Origin: Paradesulfitobacterium ferrireducens
GTDB lineage: Bacteria; Bacillota; Desulfitobacteriia; Desulfitobacteriales; Desulfitobacteriaceae
Assembly (NCBI RefSeq): GCF_017310645.1
Contig: NZ_JAFLRH010000003.1
Span: 1-64,000, forward strand
DNA: 64,000 nucleotides
Reading direction: 5' to 3'
Shown: piece by piece, positions 38,416 through 48,254 of the stretch
How positions within the stretch are numbered: position 1 is the stretch's first letter
Layout of the letters: every line of letters begins with the position of its first letter
Position numbers and translations under genes: made by a program
The notes under the pieces: model-generated
Database searches by the model: none
Told to the model about the DNA's origin: nothing
What the model saw: only the letters and a program-made list of their open reading frames with translations

Positions 38416-38490
38416 TTATCCCCTTACCACCTGTGATGAATTCAAGGCAATCGTATCTAAATCAATTTCCAACACTGGACACTCTTGCAA
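38416..38490 (-). CDS. Possible 24-residue peptide under c-di-AMP riboswitch
   Basis: A TTG start eight bases after GGGAGGT opens a frame for MQECPVLEIDLDTIALNSSQ and four more residues. It is the first reading frame after the c-di-AMP riboswitch terminator. No family is recognised and the length makes it tentative. Confidence 0.35.
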   Translation of the reverse strand: MQECPVLEIDLDTIALNSSQVVRG

Positions 38491-38531
38491 TACAAACCAC
38501 CTCCCATTCGAGTTGTACCCACTATCCTGCT

Positions 38532-38579
38532 CAAAAATACGTCAAGGGTCCCGTGCTGAATGAACACAGAACCCTTGAC
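38532..38579 (-). terminator. Terminator of the c-di-AMP riboswitch
   Basis: GTCAAGGGTTC...GGGACCCTTGAC is followed by GTATTTTTG on the minus strand. It lies about 25 bases after the aptamer and is its likely expression platform. Confidence 0.85.
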
Positions 38580-38601
38580 ATAAGATTTTTTCTCTCTTGA
38601 A

Positions 38602-38720
38602 AGCGCTTACAAAGTTAGCTGACGGATTCGGGCTAAAAGAGGCAGCCCTACCGGCCTAAGCCGGATTCACCCCGAAAAAATGGGTCCTCCGTTTCCACTG
38701 GTGCGGAACTCAGCGCGTCT
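38602..38720 (-). promoter_or_regulatory. Cyclic di-AMP (ydaO/yuaA) riboswitch
   Basis: The minus strand carries the aptamer landmarks in order: GCGCTGAGTTCCG, CGGAGGACCC, CGGGGTGAATCC, GGTAGGGCT, then AGCCCGAATCCGTCAGCTAA and GTAAGCGC closing with the 5' GCGC. The class normally switches off potassium transport or cell-wall genes when c-di-AMP is high. Here it sits between a repeat protein gene and the YopX/two-component/PBP1A genes, with a terminator before them. Confidence 0.94.
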
Positions 38721-38864
38721 TTGACTATTTAGCCGGAATGTCTAACAACTCGTTATATTATTATGAGTTGTCTACTATTATATGTCAACCCTTCTCCTCC
38801 AGGCAAATACTTCCTGTACCAGCTAGGTGTAAAGAATCTGTCGCTTGTTATGCTGGTAATCCGA

Positions 38865-39686
38865 TTAGCGGGTGAAGACTGTTCCAAAAAAACTTAAAAG
38901 ATGGTCGTAAATGCTCAGCAATTTATCGTAAGAGTTAAGAAGCTTAGCGTACACCCTATTCACGGTTTGCCCTTCGTCCGCGGGAGCCGCTGTTTCGTTA
39001 TCTACCGCTTGCCCTTCGTCCGCGGGAGCCGCTTGCTCGTTATCTACCGCTTGCCCTTCGTCCGCGGGAGCCGCTTGCTCGTTATCTACCGCTTGCCCTT
39101 CGTCCGCGGGAGCCGCTTGCTCGTTATCTACCGCTTGCCCTTCGTCCGCGGGAGCCGCTTGCTCGTTATCTACCGCTTGCCCTTCGTCCGCGGGAGCCGC
39201 TTGCTCGTTATCTACCGCTTGCCCTTCGTCCGCGGGAGCCGCTTGCTCGTTATCTACCGCTTGCCCTTCGTCCGCGGGAGCCGCTTGCTCATCGCCGGTG
39301 GATACTGTAGCCTGTCCATCTATCGCTTGTTCTTGGCCCGCAATAACAGCGGCCTGTACCCCGTTTTGCTCTGTGGGAATTAGCTTGGCAAGATAGGCTT
39401 TCGGCATAACCAATATTTCCTTTATTCCATCCCCTAATGAGATAATTTGCGCTGCAGCTTTATCCGGGAGACCTAAGTTGGATAAGGGTAATAAACCCTC
39501 CTGAACTCCCCCTTGCATGACCATATTGGCGTTGCTGTCTGATTTGGCCTCTAATTCATGAGCACTGGCAGGCATTAAGGTCGCAAAAGTCATAACTGAT
39601 GTAAGCATAGAACCTAAGGCAATCTTCGCTAATGTGGCTTTGGACGTGAACATAAATCTTTCCTCCTTAACACGATTTCGGAACAC
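38865..39686 (-). CDS. Secreted protein with eight 14-residue acidic repeats
   Basis: This 273-residue protein has a signal peptide (about residues 15-42, cut near ASAHE), a 90-residue head, and then eight tandem copies of EQAAPADEGQAVDN, seven almost identical and the last degenerate. A C-terminal helical segment (KLLNSYDKLLSIYDHLLSFF) follows. The repeats are Ala/Pro/Asp/Glu-rich, probably unfolded, like wall-spanning linkers. I do not recognise the head. TTG/ATG choices upstream exist; MFTSKATLAKIALG after AGGAGGA is the more likely start. Confidence 0.75.
   Translation of the reverse strand: MFRNRVKEERFMFTSKATLAKIALGSMLTSVMTFATLMPASAHELEAKSDSNANMVMQGGVQEGLLPLSNLGLPDKAAAQIISLGDGIKEILVMPKAYLAKLIPTEQNGVQAAVIAGQEQAIDGQATVSTGDEQAAPADEGQAVDNEQAAPADEGQAVDNEQAAPADEGQAVDNEQAAPADEGQAVDNEQAAPADEGQAVDNEQAAPADEGQAVDNEQAAPADEGQAVDNETAAPADEGQTVNRVYAKLLNSYDKLLSIYDHLLSFFGTVFTR
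38957..39292. repeat. Eight tandem 42-bp repeats
   Basis: The unit, marked by TCCGCGGGAGCCGC, recurs every 42 bases from about 38977 to 39271. Identity at the DNA level, including wobble positions, points to recent expansion. The copies lie inside the coding sequence at 38865-39686 and are not a CRISPR (no spacers). Confidence 0.95.
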
Positions 39687-40053
39687 TCTCGGCAGTTCTC
39701 AGTTTTCAGCCAGAAAACGAATTGTTTAGTTTTTGAAATTGGCTTAAATCATGTTATAGTAAATCTCTACATCTTCGCGCCCCCTTCCTGAGATAAAAAC
39801 TTGTCCTCCTTTCGAAGCCAATTATACCGGAGGCCTATTAACTGGCCTTTACCGAACTATGAAAGTGTGTTGCGAAAATGTGAAAAAATGTTACAAGCAA
39901 GCAATCAGCCGACGGACTACTAAATGAAAGGCATAAAAATAACCAACGGTTTCCGAAATAAGATCCTGGTGTCCGTTGGCACTTTGTCATTATAGAAACC
40001 GCCGGGAAAACTCAGATTTCTGATCCGGGGATGAGAGGCGGTATTTCAGGCAC
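39687..40053. other. Intergenic region with hairpin
   Basis: About 370 bases without a supported gene. A hairpin CCAACGGACACC...GGAAACCGTTGG at about 39942-39979 is followed by TTATTTTTATG on the minus strand and looks like a terminator for a gene now lost from the right. The promoter of the repeat-protein gene should be near 39700-39780. Confidence 0.4.
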
Positions 40054-40344
40054 ATGGAATATATTTCCTGGGTGATGCGTATGAATGGTAGTTCGGGGAA
40101 AAAGCCCAGGGTGCATAACAACCTCAAGTACTACCGGGAAAAGCTCGGGGTTACCCAGCAGGAGATGGAGTGGCGATGTGATGTTGAGAGAAACCAGTGG
40201 AGCCGGTATGAAGCCGGCGAGCGTGAGCCGAAAATAGCGCTGGCGCATAGGTTTGCGAAGGTTTACAATGACATAGCAAGGAGAAAGGGTATTGATTTGC
40301 AGTTAACAATCAATGACCTCTATCCTTCACGGGCACAGAATTGA
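40054..40344 (+). CDS. XRE-family helix-turn-helix protein
   Basis: This 96-residue protein has a Cro/CI-type fold: LKYYREKLGVTQQEMEWRCD, then VERNQWSRYEAGEREPKIAL, residues about 25-68. It ends with DLQLTINDLYPSRAQN, the usual tail of XRE regulators from mobile elements. A start at the third Met (about residue 8) is also possible. It sits at the edge of a decayed element with a broken integrase 1 kb away. Confidence 0.8.
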   Translation: MEYISWVMRMNGSSGKKPRVHNNLKYYREKLGVTQQEMEWRCDVERNQWSRYEAGEREPKIALAHRFAKVYNDIARRKGIDLQLTINDLYPSRAQN

Positions 40345-40502
40345 ATAGGGCGGAATTTTCCAGGCTCTGTTTTATGCGCAAAAAATCGCCCTCCCGCGTC
40401 GTGCCGGAAGGGCTCTTTATGTGAAGGGGATTTTGGGAATACAGGAAAGAAACTAGGTAGGGCGCGAAAATAGTATGTGCCGATTTACGGAGGCTATTAA
40501 CA

Positions 40503-40525
40503 GAAAAGCCCCGGCTTAACCGGGG
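40503..40525 (-). terminator. Terminator of the LysM peptide gene
   Basis: CCCCGG - 5 bases - CCGGGG is followed by CTTTTC on the minus strand, ten bases after the stop codon at 40536. Confidence 0.75.
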
Positions 40526-40535
40526 TAATTCAAAC

Positions 40536-40682
40536 TTACCAAACTCTGATTCTCTCCCCTGGGTAGATAAGATGCGGCCGGCGGCGGAGATGGGGATTTA
40601 AGTGTAAAAGATGGTGGACTCGTCTTCCGTGACGCCTGGCTATTTTATGCAGGCTCTCTCCACGACGAACAGTATGATGCAT
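40536..40682 (-). CDS. 48-residue single-LysM protein, Arg/His-rich
   Basis: The frame begins MHHTVRRGESLHKIARRHGR and ends LIYPGERIRVW, which covers one entire LysM fold (start HTVRRGESLHKIA, asparagine-proline in LNPHL, end YPGERIRVW) and nothing else. AAGGAGAG lies seven bases before the ATG and a terminator follows. Eight His and eleven Arg in 48 residues are far more than usual for LysM. There is no signal peptide, so it may act inside the mother cell or spore and bind peptidoglycan there. Like SafA or other spore LysM proteins, a coat or cortex role is possible. Confidence 0.75.
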   Translation of the reverse strand: MHHTVRRGESLHKIARRHGRRVHHLLHLNPHLRRRPHLIYPGERIRVW

Positions 40683-40803
40683 GAGCACTCTCTCCTTCTA
40701 GTTTTATAGTATTCCTTTTATTTCCGATTGCACTTTATTATTATGATCGGACAAAATCTTACTGTGCAAGTCTACAAGTCTATAGGAATTTTTTTGCCCG
40801 AAA

Positions 40804-40835
40804 CAAAAAAGAGCTAGAGTCTCGCTAACCCTAGC
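40804..40835 (-). terminator. Terminator-like hairpin
   Basis: AGCTAGGGT...ACTCTAGCT pairs imperfectly and is followed by CTTTTTTG on the minus strand. It may end the unit coming from the doubtful gene at 40965-41270. Confidence 0.5.
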
Positions 40836-40865
40836 TGTTTTACTTTATCATCAAGGTTACCGTAA

Positions 40866-40958
40866 GGGAACGAGGTCAGGGAGGCCAATGCGGAGCTGGT
40901 GCGATCAATACAGGTGATAGAACAAAGGTTAGCAGAGATGAAGAAGGACGCCGAATAA
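40866..40958 (+). pseudogene. C-terminal fragment of an unidentified helical protein
   Basis: The plus strand encodes GNEVREANAELVRSIQVIEQ followed by RLAEMKKDAE and a stop, a typical coiled-coil tail, but a stop codon precedes it and no start or ribosome site exists. It looks like the surviving 3' end of a phage-type gene (for example a small holin-like protein). It lies in the decayed zone between the LysM gene and the integrase remnant. Confidence 0.4.
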
Positions 40959-40964
40959 GGCGTC

Positions 40965-41270
40965 TTACATTCTATATAAGTACCACCGGCATTCTCCAAC
41001 CCGGTATTTTAGTTCAAGCACCTGCATGCGTTCTCCGATCACGCCCTGGCAGCGCATAATCAGCTCCCGTTCCTTGCCCACCTTTTCCTCGCTCCTGGCC
41101 AAGACCTGGTCAACCTGGATTACTGTCTGCTTGTCTTCTTCGGTAATTCGGAGTCGCTCTGGCCGAATCAGGCCGAAATCCCCGGAAGGAGGATCGCGGC
41201 AACCCGCTTCGAGCTGGCTTTGCATTTGCATGGTTGGTCTTGACATAGATTTGATCTTTGGAAAATACAA
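40965..41270 (-). CDS. Doubtful 101-residue protein
   Basis: The frame encodes a mostly helical, charged C-terminal half (LRITEEDKQTVIQVDQVLAR, then KVGKERELIMRCQGVIGERM) and an unconvincing N-terminal third. The helical part looks like real protein, perhaps a fragment of a phage regulatory or packaging gene, but no family is recognised and the start lacks a ribosome site. Confidence 0.3.
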   Translation of the reverse strand: MYFPKIKSMSRPTMQMQSQLEAGCRDPPSGDFGLIRPERLRITEEDKQTVIQVDQVLARSEEKVGKERELIMRCQGVIGERMQVLELKYRVGECRWYLYRM

Positions 41271-41356
41271 ACCCTCACCATTCGATGAGGGCTGCGTTTA
41301 TGAGCGTTTAATTCTTCTTACACTGAATATTCTAGTATGCACACGTTACCGGCCGC

Positions 41357-41931
41357 ATGATCTTCAGAAAGGCCATCGAGTTCGAGCTCATAAAGAACGA
41401 TCCCACTCAGTTTGTCACCGTTCCGAAAAAACCCAAGACTATCGAGGAACTTGAAGCCGAGGAAGAAGAAATTAAGTATCTCGAAAAAGAGGAGCTCTCA
41501 CTGTTCTTGAAAACATCCAAAGAAAAGGGGCTTGATAAGGACTATCCGGTTTTCCTTCTCCTTGCCTATACAGGTATGAGAGCTGGGGAAATGTTAGCTC
41601 TCAAGTGGAAGGATATCGACTTTGAGGAATAAACGATCAACATAACAAAAACGTATTATAACCCCAATAATAACGTTACAAAGTACAAGCTCTTGCCGCC
41701 AAAGACAAAAACATCTAAGCGTAAAATCACCGTGGATCCGATTGTTTTAGAAGAACTTCCCTCCTGGCCGAAGCTGGGGCAAGTCTCCCTGAAATCATGG
41801 AAAGATTAGGCCATAAGGATGATGAAACAACCAGAACAGTCTATATGCACACTACAAAAGCCATGAAAAAAGAGGCTTCTCGTAAGTTCAGTGAACTCAT
41901 GAAGCCTCTAATCTCATCCATACCTAACTAA
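41357..41931 (+). pseudogene. Tyrosine recombinase (phage-type integrase), broken
   Basis: The frame from 41357 encodes the end of the core-binding domain and start of the catalytic domain (FRKAIEFELIKNDPTQFV, then LLAYTGMRAGEMLALKWKDI with the first catalytic Arg). A TAA at 41630 replaces the expected Lys codon in FEEKTINITKTYYNP. After KRKITVDPIVLEEL the DNA jumps, with a frame change near 41758, to SLLAEAGASLPEIMERLGHK and the catalytic Tyr in TRTVYMHTT, ending SELMKPLISSIPN. The central HxLR part and the N-terminus are lost, so it cannot be active. Confidence 0.9.
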
Positions 41932-42042
41932 GGCATGTTGAATATCTTTTATTTGATTGCGTTACCCCAATGTTACCCCTGAGGGTATTTAAGGTGTCTC
42001 AAATCCTTTGCATGTGCACTATAAGCGTTTTCCAGGCCTTGC

Positions 42043-43677
<1,635 letters not shown>

Positions 43678-43725
43678 CTATTCCTCCCTATTTTTTAACC
43701 TTTTAACGTTTCAAAGGAAAGCCTA

Positions 43726-44010
43726 TTAACCAACAATAGCCAAGATATCGGATTCTTTCAAAATCAGGTACTCTTGTCCATCATACTTAACTTCGGTACC
43801 CGCATATTTGGAATAAATCACACGGTCCCCCACTTTAACATCAAGTGCAAGACGTTCTCCTTTTTCCAGTTTTCCAGGTCCGACAGCTACAATTTCTCCC
43901 TCCTGCGGCTTCTCCTTAGCAGTATCAGGCATAATGATGCCGCTCTTCGTTTTTTCTTCCATCGGGAGTGCCTTAATTACGACCCGATCTCCAAGAGGTT
44001 TGATGTTCAT
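43726..44010 (-). CDS. groES: Co-chaperonin GroES (Hsp10)
   Basis: GroES caps GroEL. The 94-residue protein begins [20 protein letters not shown], with the mobile loop [19 protein letters not shown], and ends [13 protein letters not shown]. It is the first gene of the groESL operon. Confidence 0.99.
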   Translation of the reverse strand: MNIKPLGDRVVIKALPMEEKTKSGIIMPDTAKEKPQEGEIVAVGPGKLEKGERLALDVKVGDRVIYSKYAGTEVKYDGQEYLILKESDILAIVG

Positions 44011-44067
44011 TGAAGTAAGTCCCTCCTTAAGATTTCTTAATATATGTTGTTTTACTTTTATTTGTTG

Positions 44068-44094
44068 TTAGCACTCAGTTCAGTTGAGTGCTAA
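44068..44094. promoter_or_regulatory. CIRCE element (HrcA operator)
   Basis: TTAGCACTC - 9 bases - GAGTGCTAA is a perfect match to the CIRCE consensus, about 60 bases upstream of groES. HrcA binds it and represses at normal temperature; hrcA is not in the window. Confidence 0.98.
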
Positions 44095-44442
44095 CATCTA
44101 GCTATAATAATATGCAAGGGGCTACCGGAAAGCAACCCCCCTTATTGGTTAAATCAGGGCGTTTCCAGGCTAATTTTAGGATTATTCAGGGCAAATCTTC
44201 AATTTGCTTCATCTTACTCTACATAAGCATATTTCTTAGAATTAAACTCTAACGATTATGTTGGCCAAACTTTTTATATTTTATTCATGGCTAAACACAT
44301 TTTTTACGGCACCAATCATAGCCATATCAAGAAGGTACGGGATGTCCAGGACAAAAGCCAAGCTGTCCCAACCTATTGTTTGGAACAGCTCTCTTATTTT
44401 CCTCATCATAATGAAAATGTTACCAGTCATACACCGGGAAAG
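44095..44442. other. Intergenic region without supported gene
   Basis: This 348-base stretch separates groES and the NYN protein gene. I see no credible reading frame or repeat. It must contain the groESL promoter next to CIRCE. Confidence 0.5.
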
Positions 44443-45264
44443 TTATTGTTCCAGTTTTGCGTACCGTTCTCCCAACTCCTCAAGCAGGGGTTCTAAGGCA
44501 GCCCGCACCACAGGGTGCTCGATGTTAAGAAGGTAAATCTTAGTTTTGCCGATGCGTAGACTAGGATCTGGATGTTCGCGTTCAATGAGGATGTTTTCAC
44601 GCAAGGCATAACGAATGAGTTCCTTAACTTGGGTCACCGGACGGGCCAGCCGCTCGCTCAAGGCCGTGCGGGCCTTGGTCGAAGCAACATAAGGCAGACG
44701 CAACTGCATTTGTGCTAAGGTCTCAAGCGCCGCTTGGAGGTCTGTCTCTGGGCGATATTCTTCATCCAAACCAAGACTAAGCATATCGCTTAGAATCTCG
44801 CTGCCTTCGCAATAAGGCTGAAGAGAATGATGAACACTCCCATCTACCCCAATAACCCTTACTTCTTTGCCCCAGGCCCGAATCTTCCTGATTAATGGCA
44901 GGAAATCCCCATCACCGCTTAATAATACAAAAACATCTACTGTCGATGGGCGTGTGAGCAGAATTTCCAAGGCCTCAAGCATAAGTTCCAAGTCCGCTGC
45001 ATTGTGACGCAAATCGGTATTGGAGTAATTGTTCTTTCCGTACACATGTCTGGTAAATACATTGGTTTTTTCAAAAACAGTCTGGGTGCGCCAAAACTCC
45101 TCCCGGTCAAAATTAGCAAAGAGATAAATAGCCAATAAATCCTTGCTCGTTCGCTGAGCATACTGTTGCAGAGCCTGTACCAGCGATTCGGGTGCCAGTT
45201 TATACCCTCGTTCCTGCATGCCGCTCCAAATGTTCTCATAATCGACAAACGCAATGGCTTTCAC
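44443..45264 (-). CDS. NYN-domain ribonuclease-like protein (LabA/YaiI type)
   Basis: This 273-residue protein has a PIN-like NYN domain (residues about 3-160) with the acidic active-site set FVDYENIW, HNAADLELMLEAL and LLSGDGDFLPLIRKI. A C-terminal part with RTALSERLARPVTQVKELIR has the look of an OST-HTH/LOTUS-type winged helix. Such proteins are predicted RNases; no substrate is known. It is a single gene. Confidence 0.85.
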   Translation of the reverse strand: MKAIAFVDYENIWSGMQERGYKLAPESLVQALQQYAQRTSKDLLAIYLFANFDREEFWRTQTVFEKTNVFTRHVYGKNNYSNTDLRHNAADLELMLEALEILLTRPSTVDVFVLLSGDGDFLPLIRKIRAWGKEVRVIGVDGSVHHSLQPYCEGSEILSDMLSLGLDEEYRPETDLQAALETLAQMQLRLPYVASTKARTALSERLARPVTQVKELIRYALRENILIEREHPDPSLRIGKTKIYLLNIEHPVVRAALEPLLEELGERYAKLEQ

Positions 45265-45453
45265 GCTGTCACCCCGTTTCCCGCTTGTCTACTATAGTGT
45301 ACGCAGAAAACGGACAGGGGTGACAGACACAAACAAAAAGAGACCCGAAGGCCTCAGACTCCCATACCGCTACACAGCAGGCGAGCTACTTTGAAGAGTT
45401 TGATAGTCATCCTTCGGCGTTTAGTATTTCTCAATGGCCCACGCCTCCGGCAA

Positions 45454-45478
45454 TAGTCTCCACCGGAGACTATTGTGT
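45454..45478. repeat. Palindrome shared with the purM-purN gap
   Basis: CAATAGTCTCCACCGGAGAC and its last five bases form a perfect palindrome containing AGTCTCC(GG)TGGAGACT, identical over 17 bases to the palindrome at about 15642-15658. It overlaps the mogA stop codon and could act as terminator. Confidence 0.65.
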
Positions 45479-45961
45479 CCCACACTCACTGGCTTCCCCC
45501 TTCAGAATCTCAATTCCGTGAGTGAGCGCAGGGGCGATCGCCTGCCAGCATTCCCGCACCGCTTTCGGGCTTCCGGGCATATTGATGATCAGGGTGTATT
45601 TGCGGATCGCGGCAGTTGCCCTGCTGAGCATCGCCTTGGGTGTAACCTTGAGGCTTTCCGCCCGCATCACTTCGGCAATACCCGGCACATGCCGCTCGGC
45701 TACAGCTAAGGTGGCTTCCGGGGTTACATCCCGCTGAGAAAAGCCTGTTCCGCCCGTGGTCAGAATCAAGTCCAGCTGCAAATCATCGGCCCAGCGTCTC
45801 AACGTGTCAGCGATCAAATCCCGATCGTCCGGCAAGACCACATATTCCACGACTTCACCCTCGATCTCGCGCACTAATTCACGCAAGGCCGGGCCGGACA
45901 GATCCTCCCTCTCTCCACGCGACCCTTTATCACTGGCCGTAATGACACCCACTCTAAACAT
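45470..45961 (-). CDS. mogA: Molybdopterin adenylyltransferase-type protein
   Basis: MogA/MoaB adenylylates molybdopterin before molybdate insertion. The 163-residue protein has the fold's TTGGTGFSQRDVTPEAT and SDKGSRGEREDLSGPAL motifs and ends with the INMPGSPKAVRECW strand. Its ATG overlaps the stop of the MOSC gene by one base, so the genes are coupled. Confidence 0.93.
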   Translation of the reverse strand: MFRVGVITASDKGSRGEREDLSGPALRELVREIEGEVVEYVVLPDDRDLIADTLRRWADDLQLDLILTTGGTGFSQRDVTPEATLAVAERHVPGIAEVMRAESLKVTPKAMLSRATAAIRKYTLIINMPGSPKAVRECWQAIAPALTHGIEILKGEASECGTQ

Positions 45962-46395
45962 CAGGAAAACACCTCGATCTTATCTCCGACGTGTACCGGT
46001 CCGCCTTCAAGCACCTTAATGAAGATTCCTTCCTTAGGCATGACACAGTCTCCGGCCTGATAATAAATAGCGCATTTAGTATGGCATTCTTTGCCGATCT
46101 GGGTCACTTCACCCAAGCCACCCTCTCCGATTTTGAGTTTTGTACCCACCGGCAGACTGACTAAGTCAATCCCTTCCGTGGTCAAATTCTCGGCAAAATC
46201 TCCCGGATGGACATCCAGCCCTTTTTCCTGCATTTTCTTGATACTTTCTAAGGCCAAAAGGCTTACCTGACGATGCCAGTCTCCGCCATGGGCATCTCCT
46301 TCAATCCCGAAATTAACTTTCAATACCCCAGTCCCCACGTTTTTTTTACGCATCCCTTTTCTTTCACTCGTACATACCGCGACGATTTTACCCAT
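45961..46395 (-). CDS. MOSC domain protein
   Basis: This 144-residue stand-alone MOSC domain has the conserved GDAHGGDWHRQVSLLALES and KIGEGGLGEVTQIGKEC, with the invariant Cys in HTKCAIYYQAGDC. The family carries sulfur for molybdenum enzymes. In Mo-cofactor operons it may hand sulfur to the cofactor or help detoxify; substrate unknown. It lies between moaC and mogA. Confidence 0.9.
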   Translation of the reverse strand: MGKIVAVCTSERKGMRKKNVGTGVLKVNFGIEGDAHGGDWHRQVSLLALESIKKMQEKGLDVHPGDFAENLTTEGIDLVSLPVGTKLKIGEGGLGEVTQIGKECHTKCAIYYQAGDCVMPKEGIFIKVLEGGPVHVGDKIEVFS

Positions 46396-46442
46396 TCGTA
46401 TTCATCCTTTCATACTAGCTTCAGGTACTCAGAATTCAGATG

Positions 46443-46916
46443 TCAATCTTCCCTTATGAAGTGCCCGCTTTTTCCTCCGGCTTTTTCTGCCAGATAGACG
46501 TCTTTAATGGTCATCTCCTTATCGACGGCTTTACACATGTCATAGATGGTTAAGGCTGCTACACTCACGGCAGTCAGTGCTTCCATCTCCACGCCGGTCT
46601 TTCCGGCGACTTTAACAATGGCCTCAATTTCAACCGTGCCGGGGTCTTTTAAGTGGAAATTTAATTTGGCACTGGTAATATTTAAGGGATGACACATCGG
46701 AATTAAGGCCGATGTTTGTTTGGCGGCCATAATGCCTGCCACTTGAGCGACAGCAAGTACATCCCCTTTGGCGATTTGGCCTTCTTTAATCAAACGCAAA
46801 GTCTCAGGCTTCATCTCTACCCGGCCGCGGGCGACGGCCATACGGGCGGTCTCGTCCTTGGCACTGACGTCAACCATGCGGGCGCGTCCTTCTTCGTCAA
46901 AATGCGTTAATTCCAT
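46443..46916 (-). CDS. moaC: Cyclic pyranopterin monophosphate synthase
   Basis: MoaC converts the MoaA product to cPMP. The 157-residue protein has [20 protein letters not shown], the [13 protein letters not shown] motif and [21 protein letters not shown], all active-site features of MoaC. It starts one base after moaA ends. Confidence 0.97.
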   Translation of the reverse strand: MELTHFDEEGRARMVDVSAKDETARMAVARGRVEMKPETLRLIKEGQIAKGDVLAVAQVAGIMAAKQTSALIPMCHPLNITSAKLNFHLKDPGTVEIEAIVKVAGKTGVEMEALTAVSVAALTIYDMCKAVDKEMTIKDVYLAEKAGGKSGHFIRED

Positions 46917-46917
46917 G

Positions 46918-47886
46918 TTACCCTCCGATCTGAGACATTAGGCGTTTATCCTGCCACTCCCGGTCATTCATATGGTGCTCAGCGGGTTTCAGCCAAACTC
47001 CCTTGGCAAAGAGGTCTGCGACCTCCGTATCACTGACTCCGCTGCGCAAAGCTTGGCGTAAATCCACTTCATAACTGCTGTGCAGGCACGGACGTAGTTT
47101 CCCATCCGCAGTCAGGCGCACCCGGTTGCAGGTATGGCAGAAATGCCGGCTTAAGGCACTGATAAAACCAACCGTTCCTTGAAACCCCGGCGGCCGGTAA
47201 TATTCGGCCGGGCCGCCGCCTTGAACATCATCCGTAGCTTTCACATCCTGAATGTCCAAAAGCTTTTGCATCTCCGCAATCGGGACAAAATCGCTCCGGT
47301 CATCGGAGGCCCCGATCGGCATCAGTTCAATGAAGCGCACATGGAGAGGATAATTGCGGGCCAATTCCGTTAACTTCGGCAGCTCTTCATAATTTTGGCT
47401 CCGTGACACCACGACATTAATTTTTACCGGATGAAGCCCCGCTTCCAGCGACCGGAAAATTCCCTGAAGCACTCGGTTCACATCCCCGCCCCGGGTAATA
47501 TGACGGAAACGTTCAGGGTCTAAGGTGTCCAAACTGACATTCACCCGCTGAACCCCTACCCGCTTTAAATCAAAGGCATGCTCAGCCAGCAAAATCCCAT
47601 TGGTTGTAAGCATTAGATCATCGACCCCGGGAATCTGAGCAGCTTGCTCAAGAAAAGAGAGAATACCCTTGCGCACCAAAGGTTCTCCCCCGGTAATGCG
47701 AAAACGCCGAAAACCAAAGCGGGTACTGATCTTAATCAGGCGCAGAATCTCTTCAAAAGAAAGAATCGATTCATGCGGCATCCACTGAATTCCCTCTGCG
47801 GGCATGCAATAGCGGCAGCGCAAATTGCACCGGTCCGTAACCGAGATACGGAGATATTCAATGTTCCGGTTAAATTGATCCTGCAT
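46918..47886 (-). CDS. moaA: GTP 3',8-cyclase (radical SAM)
   Basis: MoaA starts molybdopterin synthesis from GTP. The radical SAM triad is CNLRCRYC (residues about 17-24) and the second cluster motif is [19 protein letters not shown] place the start at the ATG at 47886 ([15 protein letters not shown]) behind GAGGG; the first open-frame Met at 48003 lies within the riboswitch and would add 39 residues. The full length of 322 residues is normal. Confidence 0.96.
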   Translation of the reverse strand: MQDQFNRNIEYLRISVTDRCNLRCRYCMPAEGIQWMPHESILSFEEILRLIKISTRFGFRRFRITGGEPLVRKGILSFLEQAAQIPGVDDLMLTTNGILLAEHAFDLKRVGVQRVNVSLDTLDPERFRHITRGGDVNRVLQGIFRSLEAGLHPVKINVVVSRSQNYEELPKLTELARNYPLHVRFIELMPIGASDDRSDFVPIAEMQKLLDIQDVKATDDVQGGGPAEYYRPPGFQGTVGFISALSRHFCHTCNRVRLTADGKLRPCLHSSYEVDLRQALRSGVSDTEVADLFAKGVWLKPAEHHMNDREWQDKRLMSQIGG

Positions 47887-47909
47887 CATATCCCTCGTTT
47901 CCCAAGTTA

Positions 47910-47942
47910 AATAAAATATCCGCGGTCTGCAAATAACCGCGG
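47910..47942 (-). terminator. Terminator of the Moco riboswitch
   Basis: CCGCGGT - 9 bases - ACCGCGG is followed by ATATTTTATTT on the minus strand, directly before moaA. It is the likely expression platform. Confidence 0.85.
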
Positions 47943-48050
47943 ACACTTGCCCGTTATTGTACAGACTCCTTTCCATGCAGGAGATATCACCGTTTCCGGT
48001 CATACCCGAGCGCCCGCACTGCGAGCACTTGCCTGGTCACCGTGGCCATC
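47943..48050 (-). promoter_or_regulatory. Molybdenum cofactor (Moco/Tuco) riboswitch
   Basis: The minus strand shows GCTCGGGTATGACCGGAAAC, then GGTGATATCTCC, a short loop and GGAAAGGAGTC, the signature core of the Moco RNA. It leads the moaA-moaC-MOSC-mogA operon and is followed by a terminator, as expected for feedback by finished cofactor. Tungsten cofactor variants cannot be told apart by eye. Confidence 0.8.
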
Positions 48051-48100
48051 GCTTGATAGCTTTAGGTTCTCCAGTTTCGGAGTGTTTTTAGTTTATGATT

Positions 48101-48130
48101 GTTTAATTGAGTTTAATTGAGTTTACTTGA
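48101..48130. repeat. Three 10-bp direct repeats upstream of fdhD
   Basis: GTTTAATTGA occurs twice and GTTTACTTGA once, end to end. The 10-base period is one helical turn, which fits cooperative regulator binding between the divergent moaA and fdhD units. Confidence 0.5.
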
Positions 48131-48254
48131 AGTACCTCTCTTACTAGTATATTATAATATAGTCTTTAGAATATTTCCACCTGTAAATGCTTGTTACAGA
48201 TAAGCTTAAACTTAAAGAAGAGTAAAATTCTACACCACAAGCGGAGGAAATCTC

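Noticed and set aside
38957-39292. Regular repeats as possible CRISPR
   Set aside because: Units are contiguous 42-mers without spacers and lie in a coding frame; no cas genes in the window.
38901-39383. Plus-strand 160-residue frame with Arg/Leu repeats
   Set aside because: It is the antisense shadow of the 42-bp repeats in the secreted protein gene; no ribosome site and the minus-strand frame has signal peptide and sensible composition.
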